54,835 bases of DNA, taken from Lachnospiraceae bacterium. GTDB taxonomy: Bacteria; Bacillota; Clostridia; Lachnospirales; Lachnospiraceae. The notes under the pieces are model-generated. The model did not search any database, was not told where the DNA came from, and was given only the letters and a program-made list of their open reading frames with translations. The stretch lies in assembly GCA_022799755.1 (NCBI GenBank), contig JAAWOU010000011.1, positions 1 through 54,835 on the forward strand, given 5' to 3'. A program made the translations under genes and the position numbers. Shown here piece after piece: positions 8,885 through 18,050 of the stretch (the stretch's first letter is position 1; the number at the start of each line of letters is the position of its first letter).

Positions 8885-10306
8885 CTAATAATCCCCTTTT
8901 TTAGCCATAAACAGATTGCGGAATTGTATCATGATCTGTTGAATGGTTCTAACATTTATCAGACACATAATGAATATGATCAGACAACATATGGCATAAT
9001 TTTGTAGAAAGATCATTACCAATGACTCAATTAATAATAAAACATGCAGACTAGCGCATTTTATCCAACTGATCTTAAACGGATATCTTTTTATTGCCGG
9101 CCTTATTCTTATCAGCCACATGAAGAGATAGCCGCACATAGTTGCAATAGCCGCTCCCAGTAGCCCTATATATTGGATTAAAATAAAATTAAGGAATATA
9201 TTTATAACAGCCCCTAAAGCAGTGGTGGCAGCAATCAATTTCGTTTTTTTAAAGAGTGTCAGCATCGATTCAAAGAATCCGGCATTTGCGATAAAGACCA
9301 CCGATATCAGCAAAAAGGGAACATACTCCCATGCCGCAAAGAATTCTTTTGCATATAAAAATTTAGCCAAAGGTATATCTAAAACTATTATTACCGCGCA
9401 GGACAGACTCATCGCAACATAATAAATCTCATAGACATTGCTTACAAACTTTGGCCCGCTTTCTTTCTTGTACTCCCTATATATGGAAAGCAGCCATGCC
9501 TGAGAAAAAACACTTTGCAGCATTTGCAATATTGTCGGTATTTTATAGGCTACCGAATATACACCATTCGCCCCTACGCCACTCATCGCCGTCACAAAAT
9601 ATTTGTCCGATGACGAATTGATCCACCAAGAGACACTGGCAGCGATGAGCGGCACGCTGTATGCAATCATTTTCTTCTTTAACTCAGGATTCGGTGTCCC
9701 TTTCCCTTGCAGCAGCTTTATGCCCTTTATTTTAATGAGGATTACCATATCAGCCACCGTGTAGCCCAGAATTTCGGATACCATGTATCCCATAAGCCCT
9801 GCCTTGACACCCAAAAGGAGTACTACATTAGATATCACAACGACTAATGTAATCAGAATGCTTACAACTGACAACAATATAGTCTGTTCCACTGCCCTTA
9901 AGTATGCAATACATATGCCATATACGGAAACAGAAACATAGTTTAGCAGAAATACTACAGCTATTTGATTATCCACTTTAATGATTTGCGCAAAACAATT
10001 TATGATAACCAATACGCTTACTATCGCAATGCTTTTCAGCGCAAATGAAAACGCGATTTGAAACGGTCTGGAATCCTCCTTGTTTTCTATCGTAAAACGC
10101 AGAACCGAATCATTAATGCCTAATGTCAGGAAAGGAATCATCAGGCTCACAGTTGTTGACAACAGACTAGCCAATCCATATTCCGCAGTTGTCAGGCAAT
10201 TTGTATATAGCGGAACCAGGAAAAAGCTGATTGCTTTGGGAATAAAAGTGCTTATTGTAAAGATAAAGATATCCCTAATTAAGGCGCTGTATTTACCTTT
10301 CATCAT
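8885..10306 (-). CDS. Wzx-type oligosaccharide flippase
   Basis: A 473-aa integral membrane protein of the MOP superfamily with about 12-14 hydrophobic segments. The N-terminus, including FTISTFIPKAISFFLVPLY and YGLASLL, is the usual start of polysaccharide flippases (RfbX/Wzx). It should translocate the lipid-linked repeat unit across the cytoplasmic membrane. Its start overlaps the stop of the upstream glycosyltransferase by 4 nt (ATGA), indicating translational coupling. Sequence level does not reveal which oligosaccharide it exports. Confidence 0.9.
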   Translation of the reverse strand: MMKGKYSALIRDIFIFTISTFIPKAISFFLVPLYTNCLTTAEYGLASLLSTTVSLMIPFLTLGINDSVLRFTIENKEDSRPFQIAFSFALKSIAIVSVLVIINCFAQIIKVDNQIAVVFLLNYVSVSVYGICIAYLRAVEQTILLSVVSILITLVVVISNVVLLLGVKAGLMGYMVSEILGYTVADMVILIKIKGIKLLQGKGTPNPELKKKMIAYSVPLIAASVSWWINSSSDKYFVTAMSGVGANGVYSVAYKIPTILQMLQSVFSQAWLLSIYREYKKESGPKFVSNVYEIYYVAMSLSCAVIIVLDIPLAKFLYAKEFFAAWEYVPFLLISVVFIANAGFFESMLTLFKKTKLIAATTALGAVINIFLNFILIQYIGLLGAAIATMCGYLFMWLIRIRPAIKRYPFKISWIKCASLHVLLLIESLVMIFLQNYAICCLIIFIMCLINVRTIQQIMIQFRNLFMAKKGDY

Positions 10307-11301
10307 CTCAGACCCCTTATCAAGCTCAATAATTTCATCTCCTGTTTGAATCTTTCATATTTCCCGCCGCTCACATAATAAAAAAACCTGTACTTAAGGC
10401 TTACCTGTTGCCACATCTCTTTCGTTATCGCACCATACACTTGTTCCAGTATATGGTTGGCATACTCCCTCTCGCCTGCTTTTGCTTCTTCTTTCGTTGC
10501 TTTTACAAATAATCTGCAAAATGCCCAAAATGACAGAATCAGCTTTTTCGTACATTTATTAACCAATCTTTGGGGCATTCCGTTATTCAGCGCATACTGA
10601 TACAAATTGACGTCTGTCAATAAGCTTTCATACCTGCGATACTCATTGGTTTTGCTCTTTGTCGTGCTGTCAGGATTTTGCCTGTAGAAATATAATGAAT
10701 TGATGAATCCAATTATTTTCGCATTATACAAGAGCTTTCGGGTCGTGAATTCATCCCCGTTTAGCAATTCGGCATCATATTTCATATTTACAATAAGCTC
10801 CCTTTTCACCAAAAAAGCTCCATGTATAATCCAGTCAAGCGACAGTTCAAATCCCTCTTTTCCTGTTATCTTTCGTCCATAATTTTCTTCCGGGGCTGTC
10901 TTTTGCCATACAATATCCGAAATATCATTCTTTTTGAAGCATCTGCAATTGGGAACAATAATATCAAACTGTTCCAAAGACAACTTATTGTTGTATTTAC
11001 TTAACATATTTTTTTCTAGCAGGTCATCCGCATCAAGCATCTGTACATAATCGCCTGTTATGACCTTAAGCGCACTGTTTCTGGCAGCGGCCGCAGTGCC
11101 ACTGTTTGGCTGGTGAATTACCTGAATCCTCATATCTTTTCTGGCAATATTATCAGCGATCTCTGCTGTTTTGTCAGACGATCCGTCATCAACCACCACC
11201 AATTCCCAATTCTCATACGTTTGATTCAATACACTCCCAATGGCATCTTCTATGTATTTTTCAGCATTATATGCTGCCATAATCACTGAGAATCTAGTCA
11301 T
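10303..11301 (-). CDS. family 2 glycosyltransferase
   Basis: A 332-aa GT-A glycosyltransferase. The N-terminus SVIMAAYNAEKYIEDAIGSV and VVVDDGSSDKT are the nucleotide-binding signature, and QMLDADD (near residue 95) is the DXD-type metal motif. It should transfer a sugar from a nucleotide donor to the lipid-linked repeat unit at the inner face of the membrane. It overlaps both neighbours by 4 nt, so it is translationally coupled to the glycosyltransferase upstream and the flippase downstream. Donor and acceptor are unknown. Confidence 0.9.
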   Translation of the reverse strand: MTRFSVIMAAYNAEKYIEDAIGSVLNQTYENWELVVVDDGSSDKTAEIADNIARKDMRIQVIHQPNSGTAAAARNSALKVITGDYVQMLDADDLLEKNMLSKYNNKLSLEQFDIIVPNCRCFKKNDISDIVWQKTAPEENYGRKITGKEGFELSLDWIIHGAFLVKRELIVNMKYDAELLNGDEFTTRKLLYNAKIIGFINSLYFYRQNPDSTTKSKTNEYRRYESLLTDVNLYQYALNNGMPQRLVNKCTKKLILSFWAFCRLFVKATKEEAKAGEREYANHILEQVYGAITKEMWQQVSLKYRFFYYVSGGKYERFKQEMKLLSLIRGLR

Positions 11302-12425
11302 GAATTGCCACCTACCAATTCTAATACGATATCTTCCATATCTACCGCTGCATAATAGTCCTTAGCGTTTCTGGAAAGCTGGACATATTCATCAAATATC
11401 CTCTCCAAAGCGTTGCATATGCTATCTATTGAATTAATGTTGCAGCAATACCCGAATCGATTATACTCAACTGTGTACTTTAATCCCGGAATATCATTGC
11501 ACAGCATAGGTATCCCATATTTGGCATACTCCCAAATCTTATTCGGAGCACAGAATACAGGGTTTATCGATCCACAGTCAGCAACATAGGTCAGAATTCC
11601 AACATCAGCTTTTTCAATTACTGAAAGGTGCGCCGGCGGATCGTAGAAGCCTAAGTATTGAACTTCAGGATATCTGTTCACTAATTCTTCCAAGTATTTT
11701 GACTTCCTGCCAATCAATACCATAATATACTTGTCTTTCAACTTCCGAATGCTTTCAATAAACGGTTCTAGTTTTCTTTCCCGCAGAAAAATGCCTGAAT
11801 ATATGATAATCTTTTTCCCCTCATCATGAGCCCTTTCTACCATCCCATCGATAGGGTTATTGGTTAACCTTGTCAGTTTTTCTTCGTAGTCATACGGTTT
11901 ATTGGGTATGACAGCCGGTAGGTTGTCAAGCCCTACGCAGGCTTGCACAATAGCAGCTCTGGTATATTCCGGCACAATGACTTTCTCTGCTTTCTTTATC
12001 CTTTCTTTTAATAGGCATCTGTCCTTAAATAAATCCTTATGCAGTTCATACATGGTCAGGTAATATGGTAAATCTAATTTTCTCATATGCATCAATGAAT
12101 ACTCATGATGAATCCAGATTAAATCCCCCTCAGTATAGTTCCTTTCTATGATCGAACTGCACTTTCTTAGGTAATGGTGATAGGTTTTCCAGTAAATCTT
12201 ATTTCTTATTTTATCTATCAGCCTATCTGTATTAGAAACATTTTGCTTCAGAAGATTTATGAAAGTAACTTTTTCACCAAAAAGCTTTTTATAAGAATCG
12301 CTCCAATTATCAACCCCTATATAAAGTACATCATACTTTTTTGATATAATTTTTAAGATTGTCATCATTGGCGGCAACTCGTCCAGATGCAAAAAACATG
12401 CTAGGATTATTTTCATATCTGTCAT
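11298..12425 (-). CDS. GT-B glycosyltransferase (group 1-like)
   Basis: A 375-aa protein with GT-B architecture. The C-terminal half has KIIIYSGIFLRERKLEPFI and ends in the donor-site region NKIWEYAKYGIPMLCNDIPG, matching glycosyl transferases group 1 (GT4-like), while the N-terminal half is divergent. It belongs to the glycan operon, starting 16 nt after the aminotransferase stop and overlapping the next gene by 4 nt. The specific sugar cannot be deduced. Confidence 0.8.
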   Translation of the reverse strand: MTDMKIILACFLHLDELPPMMTILKIISKKYDVLYIGVDNWSDSYKKLFGEKVTFINLLKQNVSNTDRLIDKIRNKIYWKTYHHYLRKCSSIIERNYTEGDLIWIHHEYSLMHMRKLDLPYYLTMYELHKDLFKDRCLLKERIKKAEKVIVPEYTRAAIVQACVGLDNLPAVIPNKPYDYEEKLTRLTNNPIDGMVERAHDEGKKIIIYSGIFLRERKLEPFIESIRKLKDKYIMVLIGRKSKYLEELVNRYPEVQYLGFYDPPAHLSVIEKADVGILTYVADCGSINPVFCAPNKIWEYAKYGIPMLCNDIPGLKYTVEYNRFGYCCNINSIDSICNALERIFDEYVQLSRNAKDYYAAVDMEDIVLELVGGNS

Positions 12426-12441
12426 TCCTCATTCTGCAGTT

Positions 12442-13536
12442 TTAGAAACTATTTATTCGGTCAACTACATATTCTATCTCATCATCCGTCATTCCATAAT
12501 ACAGCGGAATGCTAAGTTCAGTCTCGCTGATTTCCTCCGCAGCGGGATAGTCACCTCTTTTGAATCCAAAATCCTTGTAGCACTCCTGAAGATGAATCGG
12601 AATCGGATAGTGCTTATTTGTGCCTATTCCGGCATCGTCCAGATACTTCTCCAGTTCCTCCCTCTTCCTGCATCGTATGCCAAAGATATGCCACACTGGT
12701 TCTGCATATTCAGGTACATAAGGCAGGATAACTGCCGGATTTATGATGCCCTCCAAGTACTTTCCGGCAATTCTTCTTCGTTCCTCATTCATCCGTTCAA
12801 GATGGGGAAGCTTGGCAGACAGAAAAGCCGCCTGCATCTCATCAAGACGTGAGTTGTTTCCCTGGTAAATGTGATGGTACTTATAATCAGATCCATAGTT
12901 GCCCAGCACCCGCACCCTATTCGCCAGTTCTTTGTCATTTGTAACAATGGCACCGGCATCGCCAAGCGCCCCAAGATTCTTTCCGGGATAGAAACTGAAG
13001 CCAGATGCATTGCCAAAAGTGCCGACTTTCTTTCCTTTATATGTAGCACCATGGGCCTGGGCGCAGTCCTCTACCACATAGAGGTTATATTTTTTTGCAA
13101 TGTCCATGATTGGCTCCATATCACATGCTTGTCCATACAGATGAACCGGCATGATCGCTTTGGTCTTTTGGGAAATCTTCTCAATCATTTTAGAGGGATC
13201 GATATTAAATGTCTCAATATCCGCATCCACAAAAACAGGCTTTGCTCCCACATAGGTGACCGCCAGGGCAGTGGCAATAAACGTGTTGGCTGGTACAATC
13301 ACCTCATCGCCCCTGCCCACATCCAATGCCTTGAGCGCAAGCATAAGAGCATCCAGACCGTTGCCTGTACCGACACAGTAATCGGTTCCACAATAATCCG
13401 CAAAAGCTTTCTCGAACGCCGTATCCTCTATGCCATTGATATACCATGATCTTTTATAGACCCTTTCAAATGCATTCCTTAAATCTTTATCCAATTCATG
13501 TTCCATTGGCAGAAAACTTACAAACGGTATCTTCAT
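12442..13536 (-). CDS. DegT/DnrJ/EryC1-family sugar aminotransferase (FdtB/QdtB-like)
   Basis: A 364-aa PLP-dependent aminotransferase. [13 protein letters not shown] near residue 55 is the cofactor-phosphate loop and [16 protein letters not shown] contains the Schiff-base lysine. In the FdtB/QdtB subgroup it converts dTDP-3-keto-6-deoxyhexose to the 3-amino sugar with glutamate as donor. That assignment rests mainly on the gene immediately upstream, an FdtA-like 3,4-ketoisomerase. The start at 13536 follows GAGGAGGGG; codons further up overlap the ketoisomerase stop. No rmlA or rmlB is present in the window, so the dTDP-4-keto-6-deoxyglucose precursor must come from genes elsewhere. Confidence 0.88.
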   Translation of the reverse strand: MKIPFVSFLPMEHELDKDLRNAFERVYKRSWYINGIEDTAFEKAFADYCGTDYCVGTGNGLDALMLALKALDVGRGDEVIVPANTFIATALAVTYVGAKPVFVDADIETFNIDPSKMIEKISQKTKAIMPVHLYGQACDMEPIMDIAKKYNLYVVEDCAQAHGATYKGKKVGTFGNASGFSFYPGKNLGALGDAGAIVTNDKELANRVRVLGNYGSDYKYHHIYQGNNSRLDEMQAAFLSAKLPHLERMNEERRRIAGKYLEGIINPAVILPYVPEYAEPVWHIFGIRCRKREELEKYLDDAGIGTNKHYPIPIHLQECYKDFGFKRGDYPAAEEISETELSIPLYYGMTDDEIEYVVDRINSF

Positions 13537-13559
13537 CTTGCCCCTCCTCTGTTCCCCTT

Positions 13560-13982
13560 TCATTCCACAGCCTGCATGTCGCCGCAGTTCTTCACAAAAT
13601 CAAGGAACTCCTCATAGTCCCTTATGTAGTCAGATTCATCATACAGTTCCGAAGCCAGCACCATGAGCACAGCATCCGGCGAAAAGTCGAACATCTCCCT
13701 CCACATGTTGTTGGAGACATAGAGTCCCTCGTATGGCTTCTCAAGCGGCACGACCTTTTTCTCCTTTCCGTTATCAAGACGGATTTTGCAGCTACCATGA
13801 ATACAGACCAGAATCTGCTGCAGAGATTTGTGAGCATGGAACCCGCGGGTCACGCTTTCGGCAGTATCGTACATGTAGTAGACGCGCTTGATGCGGAACG
13901 GTATGTCCTTGAATTCTTCCAGTGCCACAAGCTGGCCCCGATCATCGCCATGGGGCTGGAATACATACTTTATTACCTGCAT
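13560..13982 (-). CDS. FdtA/QdtA-like sugar 3,4-ketoisomerase (cupin, WxcM-like)
   Basis: A 140-aa cupin matching the length of FdtA/QdtA enzymes. [13 protein letters not shown] carries the HxH pair that in FdtA acts in catalysis, and [10 protein letters not shown] and [15 protein letters not shown] are cupin-barrel segments of this family. It should isomerise dTDP-4-keto-6-deoxyglucose to a dTDP-3-keto-6-deoxyhexose, the substrate of the aminotransferase that starts 24 nt after its stop. Whether the product has galacto or gluco configuration cannot be told here. Start at 13982 gives the normal family N-terminus; an upstream in-frame ATG at 14018 is less likely. Confidence 0.88.
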   Translation of the reverse strand: MQVIKYVFQPHGDDRGQLVALEEFKDIPFRIKRVYYMYDTAESVTRGFHAHKSLQQILVCIHGSCKIRLDNGKEKKVVPLEKPYEGLYVSNNMWREMFDFSPDAVLMVLASELYDESDYIRDYEEFLDFVKNCGDMQAVE

Positions 13983-14031
13983 CTTACCTTTACTCCTCTT
14001 TTCCTGTAGTAAAAACACCCTTTCTAATAAC

Positions 14032-15021
14032 CTACATTGCAGCTATATACGATAAATGCTTTTGTTCATTTACTAATTCCTCATTTACCGTATCCATAAA
14101 TAATTCAAATTTCTTCTTATACATTCGGCTATACAGCCTGCAGTAAAAAAAGAATATCTTATCAATATATTTTGAAAAGTTAAAAAACTTTGGAGCATTA
14201 CTTCTCAACGATCTAAAATATATTTTGTCAAATAATCCCCCATCCTGAATATACTGATCATGTAATTTATATAATTCATTTTGAAAAGCGTTGTTGACCT
14301 TTCCTATCTGATTGCTTATTGACTTTTCACTGATTCTATAAAGTACCACCGGATATATCGCATATATAATATCCAGATCAGATATATTTTTTATCATTGA
14401 ATACCATGTGGGATTGTCCTCAAATAACCTAAATTTAGAATTCAAGGCTCTTGCATTTGAGTCGGTGTAAAGCTCTTTGGAATAAAGTGTTTGCGGTGTT
14501 GATATCACAAATCCCATTTTAAATAGCCGAAGATAATGCTTCTTATTTATCCTATGGTTCATTAAATAGAAATGTCTATATAACCAGGATTGTTCCAGGT
14601 GCACTCTTTCGTTTTTGAAAAAAAATTCATTCCCTATGTATAATGTATGGCCACTTATCCTGTCAAAGCTCAAATAGATGTTCTTTCTTGATATGACATC
14701 ATCTCCTGCTATGATCTTAAAAGGCTCGTCTTCAATTCTATCCAGAATATAATGATAATTATCTACCACTCCTTTATTCTTTGCGTTGAATCTCTTTATG
14801 ATACTCCCAAACAATGTTCCATTTATTTTCAGCCATAAATCAATTACCTCTGTGGTCCTGTCCATAGAATTATCATCCGTAATAATTAGAGTATTTATAA
14901 CATCTTTTCCATATTCAAGCACCTGATATTTAATACTGTTCAATGTAAATAAAATTTCTTTTTCCTGGTTGTATGCCATGATTCCAAATACAAATTTAAT
15001 GTCCTTTTTCTTCACAGCCAC
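14032..15021 (-). CDS. family 2-like glycosyltransferase
   Basis: A 329-aa GT-A type enzyme. FVFGIMAYNQEKEILFTLNS, LIITDDNSMDRT and KIIAGDDVIS (DD in the metal-binding position) follow the family 2 pattern. The C-terminal third is AT-rich and divergent. A run of eight A at 14618-14625 encodes part of an FFF stretch and is in frame here, unlike the two broken homopolymers in this locus. It sits between the GT32-like gene and the ketoisomerase in the glycan operon. Substrate unknown. Confidence 0.85.
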   Translation of the reverse strand: MAVKKKDIKFVFGIMAYNQEKEILFTLNSIKYQVLEYGKDVINTLIITDDNSMDRTTEVIDLWLKINGTLFGSIIKRFNAKNKGVVDNYHYILDRIEDEPFKIIAGDDVISRKNIYLSFDRISGHTLYIGNEFFFKNERVHLEQSWLYRHFYLMNHRINKKHYLRLFKMGFVISTPQTLYSKELYTDSNARALNSKFRLFEDNPTWYSMIKNISDLDIIYAIYPVVLYRISEKSISNQIGKVNNAFQNELYKLHDQYIQDGGLFDKIYFRSLRSNAPKFFNFSKYIDKIFFFYCRLYSRMYKKKFELFMDTVNEELVNEQKHLSYIAAM

Positions 15022-15049
15022 CTCTCCTTCATATAATCAGCTGCCATAC

Positions 15050-15817
15050 TTATTTTTTCTCATGGATATAGATCAGCTTATTCCAAACCCGAAAAGGGAA
15101 TATCAGGATTTTCTGTAGCACACTGTCACAATACCTCGTATCATATAACTTTCTTCGTATAGTTTCTATCATTCTTTCTGCCGGATTGTGCCAAGTTTCT
15201 GCATAATGGTGAATTGTCCTTGTATTATCAGTTATCACTGTTTTTCCATTGTAATAATTCATTGGGCAAAAATATTCGGCCGGATAAATTGTGATACCTC
15301 CTACCATCTCTTTTTCACCACTCGCTCTATATCCATTATTTTTCATAATCTCAGATATTCTTACAACAACCGTCGTCTTATTTATTGTCCCATCAGCCAA
15401 ACGAAATGATTGTCTATTATAATATTCCAAAATTTCACCACATATACTGTTTTTTTCCTCAACGCCAATCCCTAATCCAGGCGCAACCACTACATCTGGT
15501 CCTGCTTCTATTCCCATAAATGCACCGTGAGATATAATATCATCAATAGGCCGAATTATCTCAACATCCGTGTCAAAATAAATTCCGCCATAATTATATA
15601 GTATCCAAAACCTGGCATAATCTGAGACAAACGCCCATTTTTTTGCTTCGTAAGCTTCTTTCACATACTTACAGCAATTAATATCAAAGTTCGCTTCATT
15701 CCATTCTTTTATCTCATAGTCTGGGCAATATTTTCTCCATGATTGAATACATTTCTGGGCTTCATCAGGTAACGTATCTTTGCCAAACCAACAATAATGA
15801 ATTACTTTAGGTATCAT
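15050..15817 (-). CDS. GT32-like glycosyltransferase (DXD sugar-binding)
   Basis: A 255-aa enzyme of the glycosyltransferase sugar-binding-region-with-DXD family, common in capsule loci. MIPKVIHYCWFG is its typical N-terminus; SDYARFWILYNYGGIYFDTDVE contains the DTD metal motif. It ends in a basic segment near the membrane-associated C-terminus. It lies between two family 2 glycosyltransferases in the same operon. The family includes mannosyl- and galactosyltransferases, so the donor is open. Confidence 0.9.
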   Translation of the reverse strand: MIPKVIHYCWFGKDTLPDEAQKCIQSWRKYCPDYEIKEWNEANFDINCCKYVKEAYEAKKWAFVSDYARFWILYNYGGIYFDTDVEIIRPIDDIISHGAFMGIEAGPDVVVAPGLGIGVEEKNSICGEILEYYNRQSFRLADGTINKTTVVVRISEIMKNNGYRASGEKEMVGGITIYPAEYFCPMNYYNGKTVITDNTRTIHHYAETWHNPAERMIETIRRKLYDTRYCDSVLQKILIFPFRVWNKLIYIHEKK

Positions 15818-15865
15818 ATGATCTGCCCAATCTTTCTTAGTCTTTCCGTTGCATCCTGTATATCA

Positions 15866-16828
15866 TTATTTCTTCAAAATGCAAAATAATTGATAGATAC
15901 ACTTATAAATTAGTATATTTTTTCTGCACAATAGAATTTGATATTTTCTAATCTCAGAAAACAATATGGTGGTATCCATATCCCTGGGAACAGTGTCTAC
16001 CAGATTGCAGAACTCCTGATAAACTTTTGGGTCAAATACTCCTGCTGCAATCATATCGTCTATAAAATATAAGTAGTATAAGGCACCACCCCAAAGCAGA
16101 AATGGATTATCATTATTTTCTGTCATGATAGCTCTGATTGGTTCAAGCATTTCATAGTTTCTTTTATCGAATGCCTTTTTGGTTATTGAACCCTCTCTTA
16201 TCCTGTAGTAGTATAATGCCTTATGGTAAAAAGCAACTTTTTTTGCTTTTCTGAATATTTTATATTCCGTAATTATATCTTCATATAGCTTTCCTTCCGG
16301 AAATCTGATATCATTAAATAAAGCTCTTTTGTATAGTTTGTTGCATGCAAAACATTTATAATGTCTTTCATCAAGAAGATAACCGATAGCCTGATAAGAT
16401 TCATACACTTCTGTTTCATTCATGACTTTGTTCTCTGGTTTCTTAGGTAATGGACTTTTTTTAATCTTTTTAAAGCTACAGCAGGCCACTTCCACCTGTT
16501 CAAAATCCATTACTTTTATCAAGGATTCAATCATATCTGGTGCAATGTAGTCATCACTATCCACAAATGAAATATAACCCCCATTGGCACACTCTATACC
16601 TTTATTTCTTGCACTGGACAACCCACCGTTTTCTTTATTAATTAAAACAATTCTTTTATCCTTTTTCTTATAGTCTTCGCATATCAGATAGGAATTATCT
16701 GTTGATCCATCGTTTACAAGGATGATCTCCATGTATGCATATGTTTGGCGAATAATTGAATCAATGCACTCGCCAAGATACTTTTCAACATTATATACAG
16801 GAACTATTACAGATACTAATCTATTCAT
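15866..16828 (-). CDS. family 2 glycosyltransferase
   Basis: A 320-aa GT2. The N-terminus VSVIVPVYNVEKYLGECIDS, VNDGSTDNS, GLSSARNKGIE and SFVDSDDYI form a textbook family 2 series with the DSDD metal motif near residue 90. The C-terminal half resembles the capsular glycosyltransferases of Firmicutes (EpsJ/CpsJ-like). The ATG at 16828 has GAGGAAA upstream at good spacing; an ATG at 16888 in frame is not supported. Downstream of the EpsG-like polymerase in the operon. Confidence 0.92.
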   Translation of the reverse strand: MNRLVSVIVPVYNVEKYLGECIDSIIRQTYAYMEIILVNDGSTDNSYLICEDYKKKDKRIVLINKENGGLSSARNKGIECANGGYISFVDSDDYIAPDMIESLIKVMDFEQVEVACCSFKKIKKSPLPKKPENKVMNETEVYESYQAIGYLLDERHYKCFACNKLYKRALFNDIRFPEGKLYEDIITEYKIFRKAKKVAFYHKALYYYRIREGSITKKAFDKRNYEMLEPIRAIMTENNDNPFLLWGGALYYLYFIDDMIAAGVFDPKVYQEFCNLVDTVPRDMDTTILFSEIRKYQILLCRKNILIYKCIYQLFCILKK

Positions 16829-16919
16829 CCGCTTTCCTCTGTTTTCGATAATATGGCTGATAAAAGGCGTATTTCTTTGTCCACTCAATTATAGGAAACT
16901 GTATTTGTTTCCTATAACA

Positions 16920-18005
16920 TTATTCTCGCACCATAAACCGGTATGGGTATATCATATCTGTATCATGATAGACATACACGCACACAAACGTGACTAATAA
17001 TGCAAATGTAATATATATATTGATAAAATTCCTTTGCTTTATGCTCTTGGCACATTTCCCCAGCTGCGCGACTATAATTATTTCACTGGGTACAAAGAAA
17101 TATAAAATCCGAAATGCATACCATATATATCCGGAGAATAACACTGCCGTAAAAATAAATATATAACCGCATAAATGTATGTAATTACTGGATTTCATGC
17201 AGATTAGTTGCTTTCTATAAACCAGTACTAACGGAGCTACTAATAACGGAAATAAGAAAAATTTAGAATTAATTGAACTTATATTAAAGGAGCTTACTTC
17301 CGTTATAAACTTTGTTAATAAAGGTATCTTTATAATAAAAGAAAAAGAAAAAAGCATAATAACAGGTCCTAATAAAAATAGAAAAATCCCAACTATTCGT
17401 TTTTTAATCTTTTGGGCTATATAAGCAAAAAAGTAAACAAACATTATAACAGATGTAATATGAAAAAATGAAGCTATAATAACTAAAAAGATTGCCCATA
17501 GCACTTTTTCTTTTTCAATCAATTCTATTGTAATCAGACAGAATATACCTGCCAGAACCTGCCTCTGTCCATTTAATGAAAAGCAATATAATAATACAAG
17601 AAAGGACAAGATAGCTATTTTTAAATCTATATATTTGCTTCTCCTAGCAAAGAAATAGATATAAGAAAAAGTAATGATTACACTTGTAATTACAAGTAAA
17701 AATCTATAATTCTGATTTATCATATATACCAATTTCACATAATATATATAGAGACATTCATAAAGAGGAACAGTCCACTTGTCAATAGCGTATCCTAAAT
17801 AGTAGACTGTTTTATAAACTCCATTTGTATCTGTACCAATCGACAGATCTCTGCAAGCAGAAGCAACCACCAACGGAACTCCATATAACAACACTTTGAA
17901 TAAGCTGTTATTTGTAGTTATACTGTTCCTGCCCACTCTGATTCGAATATTCCTTTTAAGGAGAGCGGATATACATATAATATATAGAAACAAAAAATAA
18001 TACAT
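16920..18005 (-). CDS. EpsG-family / Wzy-like polysaccharide polymerase
   Basis: A 361-aa polytopic membrane protein with roughly ten hydrophobic segments. RDLSIGTDTNGVYK near residue 55 is the extracytoplasmic loop typical of EpsG-family proteins, and SLNGQRQVLAGIFCL matches the next conserved block. In this family the protein polymerises exported repeat units outside the membrane. Together with the flippase at 8885-10306 this makes a Wzx/Wzy-type pathway likely. An (AT)5 run near 17011 is intact. Confidence 0.85.
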   Translation of the reverse strand: MYYFLFLYIICISALLKRNIRIRVGRNSITTNNSLFKVLLYGVPLVVASACRDLSIGTDTNGVYKTVYYLGYAIDKWTVPLYECLYIYYVKLVYMINQNYRFLLVITSVIITFSYIYFFARRSKYIDLKIAILSFLVLLYCFSLNGQRQVLAGIFCLITIELIEKEKVLWAIFLVIIASFFHITSVIMFVYFFAYIAQKIKKRIVGIFLFLLGPVIMLFSFSFIIKIPLLTKFITEVSSFNISSINSKFFLFPLLVAPLVLVYRKQLICMKSSNYIHLCGYIFIFTAVLFSGYIWYAFRILYFFVPSEIIIVAQLGKCAKSIKQRNFINIYITFALLVTFVCVYVYHDTDMIYPYRFMVRE

Positions 18006-18050
18006 TATGCACTTTCCACCTTCATAAATAATTAAAAGAATAAGATGCTG

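Noticed and set aside
14618..14625. A8 run in the GT2 gene as a third phase-variable tract
   Set aside because: The gene is in frame across it and the length is modest; without reads it cannot be called variable.
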